A stretch of 48,472 nucleotides of DNA from Paenibacillus kobensis NBRC 15729 (GTDB lineage Bacteria; Bacillota; Bacilli; Paenibacillales; Paenibacillaceae): contig NZ_BILZ01000046.1 in the NCBI RefSeq assembly GCF_004000825.1, forward strand, positions 1 through 48,472. Direction: 5' to 3'. Shown in pieces: positions 42,570 to 48,472 of this stretch; within the stretch, counting starts at the first letter, position 1, and every line of letters begins with the position of its first letter. The translations under genes and the position numbers were made by a program. Below the pieces are notes generated by a model. It was given only the letters and a program-made list of their open reading frames with translations, was not told where the DNA came from and searched no databases.

Positions 42570-42634
42570 GTGAGGTGACGCTATTTTCATAAATTTTGAG
42601 ATTCGCCGCAGATCAAGCCTTCCGGGGGACATTA

Positions 42635-43918
42635 TCAACTCCCAGCGTCAGGTAGCTTATAAGCTTGTTCCACCTTCACTCCGGTATAATAGTGAAGTAA
42701 GATTTGCTTAGCCGTCGCACCTTCCTTCGCCATACCGTTCGCCCCCCACTGGCTCATGCCGATGCCGTGGCCAAGGCCGTAAGTTGTAATCGTGGCGGTA
42801 CCGCCTTGGATTGTCCATTCAAACTGCGATGAAGCTAGATCAAGCTTCTCTCTGACTTCGCGCCCCGTAAACGTTTCGCCCCCAACGACAATCTCCTTAA
42901 TTCGATGCCCTTCCGTCGTCTCCAGGATGCGCGGCGGCTTTCCGTCGTCCTTCGCGCCGAGACGGCGGTACAGCTCCTTCTCGCTCATTTCGACCGTCTG
43001 TTTATACCGCGGAGATATGTTTTTGTCCCAAGGGCTCGCTACGCTTTGCAAATAAGGCAATGACAACTGCCAGTACTCATCAGCATTTTCCGTATAGCCA
43101 TTGCTCGTGGAGAAAAAGGCTGCTTCAATCGGTGCGCCTTCATACGTCAGCACCATTCCTTTCGTTTCCTGAACCGCCCGCTCCAGCTTGCCAAGCGCCG
43201 CCTCCCGCTCCGGGCCGGCCGGCCACTTGTCGATGAGCTTCTTCAGCGGGATATACACCTGGTGATCGACCGTATCGGTTACGTCCGCCTTGCCGCCGGG
43301 CACGCCGCTCTTGTCTTTGGACGCAAGACGGCGGACGATATAGGTTCGTGCAGCAACCGCTTGCGCCTTGAGCGCTTCAAGCTCAAAGTCGACCGGCATC
43401 TCGCCCGCGAGCACGCCTCTGACGTATATCTCTAGCGGCACTGTCTCTATGCGCCCAGTCCCTGTCATATATACGCGCACCCTGAGCTTATCCAAATCAT
43501 TATACGGCTTGTCCAGATCGGACTCACCGGAAGCTTCTTCTGAGCCCGCGGACGGCTCTTGCCCGCTCTTTACGGATACCCGCTCCAGGCGGCGGGCAAG
43601 CTGCTCCATCGCCATATCATCAGGAGTAGACTTAGATTGCCCGTTCTCCGGCTTATCAGGCTTATCGGATTCATCCTGGCCGCTTGTGCCGGAATCGGCT
43701 GGAACAGTCGGCAGACCGTTCTTCACGGCGGATGGTATTGCTTGTTGTCCACTGCCGACAACTCCCTTTGCGCCAATAAGCACAACCGCTGCTCCGATTA
43801 CAATGCCAGCCGCGAATGCCCCCCACCATAAGGGGCCTCCCCATAACCAAAGCGCATGCTTCCGCCCCCATGCCCTTCTATGTCTGCTTGCCCGCAATTT
43901 CCGCAACCAATCTACCAT
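42635..43918 (-). CDS. spoIID: Stage II sporulation protein D (engulfment lytic transglycosylase)
   Basis: Cleaves glycan strands at the septum so the mother-cell membrane can move around the forespore. 427 residues: basic tail, one membrane helix (about 26-52), a Ser/Pro/Asp/Glu-rich linker (about 58-135) that is longer than in Bacillus, and the SpoIID domain with VRGVLAGEMPVDFELEALKA (Glu of the AGEMP motif is catalytic), AQAVAARTYIVRR, FFSTSNGYTENADEYW and the end YGLGHGIGMSQWGANGMA. GAGGAG lies before the ATG. Sigma-E control is expected; a CATATAGT -10-like box is at 43996-44003, but its -35 is poor and a terminator lies between it and the gene, so I leave the promoter open. Confidence 0.95.
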   Translation of the reverse strand: MVDWLRKLRASRHRRAWGRKHALWLWGGPLWWGAFAAGIVIGAAVVLIGAKGVVGSGQQAIPSAVKNGLPTVPADSGTSGQDESDKPDKPENGQSKSTPDDMAMEQLARRLERVSVKSGQEPSAGSEEASGESDLDKPYNDLDKLRVRVYMTGTGRIETVPLEIYVRGVLAGEMPVDFELEALKAQAVAARTYIVRRLASKDKSGVPGGKADVTDTVDHQVYIPLKKLIDKWPAGPEREAALGKLERAVQETKGMVLTYEGAPIEAAFFSTSNGYTENADEYWQLSLPYLQSVASPWDKNISPRYKQTVEMSEKELYRRLGAKDDGKPPRILETTEGHRIKEIVVGGETFTGREVREKLDLASSQFEWTIQGGTATITTYGLGHGIGMSQWGANGMAKEGATAKQILLHYYTGVKVEQAYKLPDAGS

Positions 43919-43952
43919 GTCCCTCTCCTCTCATTCCGCGTAGTGAAGACAA

Positions 43953-43976
43953 AAGCCCGCGCACGGGCGCGGACTT
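43953..43976 (-). terminator. Terminator of the ABC efflux operon
   Basis: AAGCCCGCGC (43953-43962) pairs with GCGCGGACTT (43967-43976), one mismatch, loop ACGG; GACAA/TTGTC continues the stem with a bulge, and the minus strand reads CTTTTGTC. Confidence 0.6.
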
Positions 43977-44064
43977 GTCTTGTCCCTATAGCTCTACTAT
44001 ATGAACGGGAATGATAGGCTAGAAGAAATTCAGTCAAAAATTTGCGGTCCGCAATGGTCCTCCG

Positions 44065-45240
44065 TTAATCGTGCCGCAGTGCATCGACCGGCCGCAGCCG
44101 CGCCGCCTTGTTGGCCGGGAATATACCGAATATGACGCCGACGCCAGCCGAGAAAGCGAATGCTTCCCACACCATGTCGAGCGAGACTGCCGTCTCCGTA
44201 CTCATGACGATGCCAATAATGCGGGAGGCAATATAGCCGATGGCGATGCCGAACGCACCGCCAAGCCCGCTGATCGTGATCGCTTCAACAAGAAACTGGA
44301 GCAAAATATCGCGCCTTTTCGCGCCGAGCGACTTTCGAATACCGATCTCGCGTGTGCGCTCCGTGACCGAAACGAGCATAATGTTCATAATTCCGATGCC
44401 GCCTACGACAAGCGAGATAAGCGCAATGCCGGCCATCATCGAGGTCATCGTCTGCGTAATAGAACCGACCGTCTCCATTGCTTCCTGCTGGTTAATGACG
44501 CGGTATGCGTTCGTGGCATTCTGGAACTTCGCGGACAGCCTTGCCTCCAGTAACGCCTGTACTTGCTCCGACTTGTCCATATCGTCTACCTTCAGGTAGA
44601 TCGAGCGTACGCCGTTCGACTGCAAGAGGCGCTCCGCCGTCGTTAGCGGTATAAGCACTTTGTCGTCCGCAGAGCCATTAATGGAATCGCCCTTCGTCTG
44701 CAGAATGCCGACAATCAGATACCGGTTGCCGTTGAGTTGAATGGTTTTGCCAAGCGGATCTTCCGATTCGAACAGCGTCGTCGCAACGTTCGCGCCAATC
44801 AGAGCGACCTTGCTGTAGTTGACGTTGTCCAGATCGACGATGTAACGCCCTTTGACGAATCCGACTTCGCGAACGGATTCATATTCCGGAGTAATGCCTT
44901 CAACCGTATAGGATTCGCTAGTCGTTCCATACTTGACCGTTGCATTCCCATTGACGATGGGCGATACGCCCTCAACGTTCGGAATATCGGCGAACTCCAG
45001 CGCCTCTTCCTTGGTCAATGAGGTCGTCAGCCCCCGGCCGGTAATCGTAACCTGCAGCATATTGGCTGCACCTAAACTTTCCACTTGTGACTGCACCTGC
45101 CGGGATGAGCCTTCGCTCATCGAGACGAGCGCGATAACGGTGGCAACGCCGATCAGCATGCCGAGCATCGACAACGCAGTCCGAAGCTTGTTCGCCCAGA
45201 TGCTCTTAAACGCCATTCGGAATGCTTGCGACAGCTTCAC
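44065..45240 (-). CDS. MacB-type ABC transporter permease
   Basis: 391 residues of the MacB/FtsX class: one N-terminal helix (about 20-42), a MacB_PCD outer domain of about 225 residues, and three C-terminal helices with SVTERTREIGIRKSLGAKRR between the second and third. Family end motif RPVDALRHD. These permeases use ATP hydrolysis in the cytoplasm to drive outer mechanical motion for export of peptides or lipids. GTG at 45240 has GGAGG seven nt upstream; it overlaps the ATPase gene by 35 nt. Last gene of the adaptor-ATPase-permease operon. Confidence 0.93.
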   Translation of the reverse strand: MKLSQAFRMAFKSIWANKLRTALSMLGMLIGVATVIALVSMSEGSSRQVQSQVESLGAANMLQVTITGRGLTTSLTKEEALEFADIPNVEGVSPIVNGNATVKYGTTSESYTVEGITPEYESVREVGFVKGRYIVDLDNVNYSKVALIGANVATTLFESEDPLGKTIQLNGNRYLIVGILQTKGDSINGSADDKVLIPLTTAERLLQSNGVRSIYLKVDDMDKSEQVQALLEARLSAKFQNATNAYRVINQQEAMETVGSITQTMTSMMAGIALISLVVGGIGIMNIMLVSVTERTREIGIRKSLGAKRRDILLQFLVEAITISGLGGAFGIAIGYIASRIIGIVMSTETAVSLDMVWEAFAFSAGVGVIFGIFPANKAARLRPVDALRHD

Positions 45241-45949
45241 GCCGATTCCTCCTTCCACTATCGTCCTCTGTCAGCACGCCGTCCTTCATTCGGACGATGC
45301 GCTCCGCCCGTTCGGCGACCTCCATGTCGTGTGTAATTAGGACGATCGTATGGCCGTTTCGGTGCAAATTCTCCATCAACGCGAGCACTTCCTGTCCGGT
45401 GCGTGTATCCAGTGCACCGGTTGGTTCATCAGCCAGAAGAATCGGCGGCTCGCCTGCAAGCGCACGGGCTATCGCGACACGCTGCTGCTGGCCGCCCGAT
45501 AATTCGCTCGGACGATGGTGCATCCGATCATCCAGACCGACGGTGCGTAGAGCTTCCTCCGCCCGGGCACGCCTTTCGCGCCCAGCCAAGCCCCGATATA
45601 TAAGCGGGAGCTCCACATTTTCGATTGCCGTCAACTTCGGCAGAAGCTGAAAGCCTTGAAAGATGAAGCCGATCTTCTGATTGCGGATCGCCGCCAACTT
45701 ATTGTCGCTCTGCCCCTTCACTTCGACGCCATCCAGCTTATAGCTGCCGGATGAAGCAATGTCGAGGCAGCCGATAATGTTCATCATAGTCGACTTACCC
45801 GAGCCGGACGGACCAACGATCGCGACGAATTCGCCTTGATACACCGTAAGATCGACATCGTGCAGGACGTTCATCGATTCTTGGCCCATACGATACGTTT
45901 TGACCAGCTTCTCGATCTCGATCAGCTTGGCTCTGTCCGCGCGGCTCAT
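45206..45949 (-). CDS. ABC transporter ATPase (MacB/LolD class)
   Basis: 247 residues. Walker A GPSGSGKSTMMNIIG, Q-loop FIFQGFQLLP, signature LSGGQQQRVAIARAL, Walker B ILLADEPTGALD and H-loop ITHDMEVAE are all intact. It would form a dimer with two copies of the next permease. The ATG overlaps the adaptor stop as ATGA, and the next start is inside its 3' end, so all three proteins are translationally coupled. The C-terminal tail (DDSGRRNRREAVASIPNGV) is an extra. Confidence 0.96.
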   Translation of the reverse strand: MSRADRAKLIEIEKLVKTYRMGQESMNVLHDVDLTVYQGEFVAIVGPSGSGKSTMMNIIGCLDIASSGSYKLDGVEVKGQSDNKLAAIRNQKIGFIFQGFQLLPKLTAIENVELPLIYRGLAGRERRARAEEALRTVGLDDRMHHRPSELSGGQQQRVAIARALAGEPPILLADEPTGALDTRTGQEVLALMENLHRNGHTIVLITHDMEVAERAERIVRMKDGVLTEDDSGRRNRREAVASIPNGV

Positions 45950-47520
45950 CGGTTACCGCCTCCGCCGCTTGCTCTTACAGTGCCGCCACCGCCGCCGCCG
46001 AAGTTGCCGCCGCCGCTAAATCCGCCGCCTCCGAAACCTCCGGCCGGGAATGCCCCGCCGCCGAATTGGAACTGCTGCTGTTGGCGGGAGCTTGATGCCG
46101 TCGCCGTATTAACGGCCGGCGTCGGCAGCAGTACCGTATCGCCTGCGTTCAAGCCAGATTTGATTTCGACGAACGTCTCGTTGCTGAGCCCGATCGTCAC
46201 TTCAACCATGCGTCCCGCCTCTGCCGGGCCGAACCCTGCCGCACCTCGTTGCTGTCCTTGGCCTGTTCTATTGCCGGCTCCATAACCGCCGCCTTGTCCA
46301 TAGCCGCCTCTGCTGCCTTGCGGCGCGCCGCTGCCAGTTCCTGTGCCGTTTGCGCCAACTGCTCCGTTAGCTGCGCCGCTTCCTGCGCCTTGACTATTGC
46401 CATTGCGGTTTGCGGTTGTACCGCCGCCAGCACCGTTGCTTGCTGGCACCCCATTTCCTGCGCCATTACCCGCACCGTTGCCTGCTGCATACCCACCTGC
46501 GGCCGAACCGCGAGCTGCTCCGGTGTCCCCGGCCGTACCTTGGCGGTTGCCGCCTTGACCTGCAACTGCACCGTTGCCCGCTGAATTGCCTTGTCCAGCC
46601 GTACTTGTCTCCGGTACCCGTACGAAGCTTCTGCCGCCGAACGTACGCACAGCTGCGATCGGAACCAGCAGCGTATTCTCGCTTGATGCAGTTACGATAG
46701 ATCCCTCCCCGGACATGCCGGAAATGACGTTGTCAATTTTATCGAGCGATACGACAACCGCATAAGATGCTGAGCCGTTCGACGACGAACCCTCTTTAGC
46801 AATCTCAAGCACCTTGCCTGTGAGCGGCTGCGTCGGCAATGCGTTCAGCGTAATGTTGGTCGCCATGCCTACCTTGACCTTCGGAATGTCCAGCTCATCC
46901 ACGTTCATGCTGAATTGGAGCTTCGAATAGTCGACCGTTTCGGCAACCACCTTCGACTCGTTCACCTGATCGCCGACGACGACATTTGCTGCCGTCACCG
47001 TTCCGTCGGACGAAGCAACGACGCTCGGCGTATCAGCAGCCTGGCTGCGCAGATCTTCCAGTTCTAATGCGGCGGACTCCATGTCCAGCTTCAAGCTGTC
47101 GATCTGCAGCTTTACTTCGTTCTGTTTGTCCTCGTCACCGCTTGCTTCTACAAATTGTTTCTTATAATTGGTGAGCTGAAGCTCTTGCTTCTGGATGTTG
47201 ATTTCCGCACGTTTGATTTGCGAGGTGTAATCCTCCTGCTCGAACTCAACGAGCACTTGCCCTTTTTTTACAACGTCGCCTAGCTTGAAATTGACCTTGC
47301 TTACCTTACCTTGAACGCCAGCCATGACGGATACCGTCTCCGTCGTCGAAACGGAGCCGTTGCCTGTCAGCTGAACGCTAATATTGCCTTGCGTGACTCT
47401 TGCTGTCTGTTGCTCCGCCGCTGCCGTTTGTTTCTCTTCATCCCGGTAGTTATACCAATAAAATGAACCAGCACCGGCGACGATTACGAACGCCAGTAGT
47501 GTGATAATCCACTTCTTCAT
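45946..47520 (-). CDS. HlyD/MacA-family efflux adaptor with Gly/Asn-rich low-complexity inserts
   Basis: 524 residues: one N-terminal membrane anchor (about 4-22), lipoyl-like halves (GVQGKVSKVNFKLGDVVKKG and ASSDGTVTAANVVVGDQV) around a coiled-coil hairpin (about 100-160), then a beta-barrel. In this region there is a long insert of about 125 residues (about 310-435) of Gly, Asn, Ala and Gln with GAGNGAGNG repeats, and a second Gly-rich tail (about 488-524, GGGGFSGGGNFGGGGGG). MacA-like adaptors of Gram-positive bacteria couple MacB exporters to the wall zone; such inserts are unusual. The divergent lipoprotein gene has the same Gly-rich style. First gene of the operon; an 11-bp-period box lies at its promoter. 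Confidence 0.88.
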   Translation of the reverse strand: MKKWIITLLAFVIVAGAGSFYWYNYRDEEKQTAAAEQQTARVTQGNISVQLTGNGSVSTTETVSVMAGVQGKVSKVNFKLGDVVKKGQVLVEFEQEDYTSQIKRAEINIQKQELQLTNYKKQFVEASGDEDKQNEVKLQIDSLKLDMESAALELEDLRSQAADTPSVVASSDGTVTAANVVVGDQVNESKVVAETVDYSKLQFSMNVDELDIPKVKVGMATNITLNALPTQPLTGKVLEIAKEGSSSNGSASYAVVVSLDKIDNVISGMSGEGSIVTASSENTLLVPIAAVRTFGGRSFVRVPETSTAGQGNSAGNGAVAGQGGNRQGTAGDTGAARGSAAGGYAAGNGAGNGAGNGVPASNGAGGGTTANRNGNSQGAGSGAANGAVGANGTGTGSGAPQGSRGGYGQGGGYGAGNRTGQGQQRGAAGFGPAEAGRMVEVTIGLSNETFVEIKSGLNAGDTVLLPTPAVNTATASSSRQQQQFQFGGGAFPAGGFGGGGFSGGGNFGGGGGGTVRASGGGGNR

Positions 47521-47565
47521 TGCCTACGGCCACCTTCCTGAGTATGTGCGCTATTTTGACTACAA

Positions 47566-47628
47566 ATTATCACACCTTCATGAACGGAACATGAACATGC
47601 TTATTCATATTCCGTTCACGGTTGTGTG
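47566..47628. promoter_or_regulatory. Divergent control region with two inward-facing OmpR-type boxes
   Basis: TGAACGGAACATGAA (47581-47595) and TTCATATTCCGTTCA (47604-47618) form a 15-bp inverted repeat with one mismatch; CACAC/GTGTG (47571-47575, 47624-47628) flank it. Each arm also holds two half-sites with an 11-bp period (minus TTCATG-N5-TTCATG; plus TTCATA-N5-TTCACG), the usual layout for OmpR-family regulators. An extended -10, TGTGATAAT, lies at 47566-47574 on the minus strand, 7 nt from the nearest half-site, so activation of the efflux operon from the -35 place is likely. Confidence 0.55.
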
Positions 47629-47677
47629 CTAGGATGACCTTATCTAATTGCATGTTAGGCATGGGAGGAATAACAGG

Positions 47678-48421
47678 ATGAATAACAAATGGACTGCAGG
47701 ATGGAAAGCTGCGGCCGTGCTTCTATTAGGAGCCTCGCTGCTTGCGGCGTGCGGTTCTAAAGATTCGACGAATACGGCAAACGGAGCCGGAGGACAGGAG
47801 AACAGCCAGCAAAACTGGGGAGGACCTAACGGAGGAAATGGCGGAGGCTACCGGCAAATGGCTTCCGCGCCTAATCAGCCGGAGCGGCAAGCGGATCTAT
47901 TCGCTAAGATCGTATCGATTAACGGCAACTCTATCGTCGTCAAACAAGCCGACATGAGCAGCATGCCCCAAGGGGGCTTCGGCGGCAGTCGGAGAGGTGC
48001 AGGCAATGGACAAAGCGGTGCCGCAGGCAACGATGCTGGACAATTGCCTGCGGCTGGCGGCGGACAGCTTCCGGCGGACGGCGGCGGACAGCCGCCAGCG
48101 GACGGACAAGGCGGCGGACGGCAAATGCCGGATCTGTTCACCGGGGAAGAGACAACGGTGAACATCCCTGAAGGCGCCGCCATTTATAAGCTTGTCCGGG
48201 CGGACGACGGCAGTATGAACTACGAGCCCGTTCAACCATCCGATCTGGCGGCCGACGACATTATTAACATTTGGCTGAAAGAAGGAACGACCGACGCGGA
48301 ATACATTTCGCTTCGCGGCGGTTTTGGGGGCTTCGGCGGCGGTTTCGGCGGAGGCAATGGCGGCGGACAAGCAGGCGGCGACGCACCGGCAGACAACGGC
48401 GGCGTGGCACAAGCAGGATAG
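47678..48421 (+). CDS. Gly-rich lipoprotein divergent from the efflux operon
   Basis: 247 residues. The start at 47678 (GGGAGG nine nt upstream) puts a lipobox LAAC at Cys25, so it is a membrane-anchored lipoprotein. After a Gly/Asn/Gln-rich stretch comes LFAKIVSINGNSIVVKQADM, then Gly/Gln/Pro repeats (about 115-150, GGGQLPADGGGQPPADGQ), a short folded part with TTVNIPEGAAIYKLVR and LAADDIINIWLKEG, and a Gly tail. The two folded bits look like halves of one small beta domain split by a low-complexity insert. Shared control region and shared composition with the adaptor suggest they act together. Short direct DNA repeats (GGCGGCGGACAG type, about 48055-48120) encode the insert. Function unknown. 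Confidence 0.8.
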   Translation: MNNKWTAGWKAAAVLLLGASLLAACGSKDSTNTANGAGGQENSQQNWGGPNGGNGGGYRQMASAPNQPERQADLFAKIVSINGNSIVVKQADMSSMPQGGFGGSRRGAGNGQSGAAGNDAGQLPAAGGGQLPADGGGQPPADGQGGGRQMPDLFTGEETTVNIPEGAAIYKLVRADDGSMNYEPVQPSDLAADDIINIWLKEGTTDAEYISLRGGFGGFGGGFGGGNGGGQAGGDAPADNGGVAQAG

Positions 48422-48472
48422 TGAGAGTCGTATCGACGACAGACGGCTTAGGAGCGCGGACCGCTCTCCGCC

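Noticed and set aside
43999-44015. A further near copy of the ATGAACGGA-type box upstream of spoIID
   Set aside because: It reads ATGAACGGGAATGAT, so the half-sites are 10 bp apart instead of 11 and the second is imperfect; probably chance.
1-48472. CRISPR arrays, tRNA or rRNA genes, insertion sequences and prophage genes
   Set aside because: None was seen: no regular repeat-spacer pattern, no transposase or integrase frame, and no recognisable structural RNA.

Overview
The window looks like chromosomal DNA of a spore-forming, flagellated, S-layer-bearing Firmicute of the Paenibacillaceae (Paenibacillus/Cohnella type). The evidence is moderate GC content with Gram-positive Shine-Dalgarno sequences, sporulation genes (spoIIID, spoIIQ, spoIID, an alpha/beta SASP), degS/degU, a sigma-D type flagellar promoter, and an S-layer/secondary cell-wall polymer locus that closely resembles the one known from Paenibacillus alvei. 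No name was given with the sequence. Almost all genes lie on the minus strand; only two convincing genes (35505-37688 and 47678-48421) are on the plus strand.

Layout, in coordinate order (most transcription runs right to left). 1-633: 5' part of a gene that leaves the window, probably comFA. 893-4163: an ECF sigma factor, zinc-finger anti-sigma factor and three-repeat membrane protein, joined by ATGA stop/start overlaps, with a small membrane protein beyond. 4288-6196: degS-degU. 6329-13695: two large secreted proteins, a phosphodiester glycosidase with stalk domains and a 1462-residue Ig-like/SLH protein. 13823-15462: metK and a SASP. 15684-18730: an uncharacterised two-gene secreted operon. 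19035-21980: the main S-layer protein with a 580-bp regulatory leader. 22561-26709: a giant SLH protein. 26900-33948: a pathway block of pgcA, a DUF5693-type membrane protein, csaB, tagA and tagO. 34078-35253: fabZ and pgsA. 35505-37688: an eight-repeat BIG2 protein. 37882-41611: an EpuA-like protein, flhP, flhO, mbl and spoIIID. 41802-43918: spoIIQ and spoIID. 44065-48421: a MacA/MacB-type ABC efflux system with a divergent lipoprotein.

How the genes fit together: TagO, TagA and CsaB are the enzymes expected to build a pyruvylated ManNAc/GlcNAc cell-wall polymer, and PgcA may supply hexose-1-phosphate. That polymer anchors SLH domains, and three SLH proteins are encoded within about 17 kb of the same stretch. 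The DUF5693-type protein sits inside this pathway block, overlaps csaB by 46 nt and has no known function, so it is a good candidate for an unassigned step. The right part preserves the Bacillus order spoIID-spoIIQ / spoIIID-mbl-flhO-flhP / fabZ with insertions.

The signal I found most unexpected is a recurrent 17-bp element of the form RTGAACGGARNATGAAY, two half-sites with an 11-bp period as used by OmpR-family regulators. It occurs twice, facing inward, between the efflux operon and its divergent lipoprotein, and once upstream of the uncharacterised secreted operon at 15684-18730. It may define a regulon linking envelope efflux to secreted proteins. All functional calls come from reading the sequence and remembered family knowledge; no database search was run.
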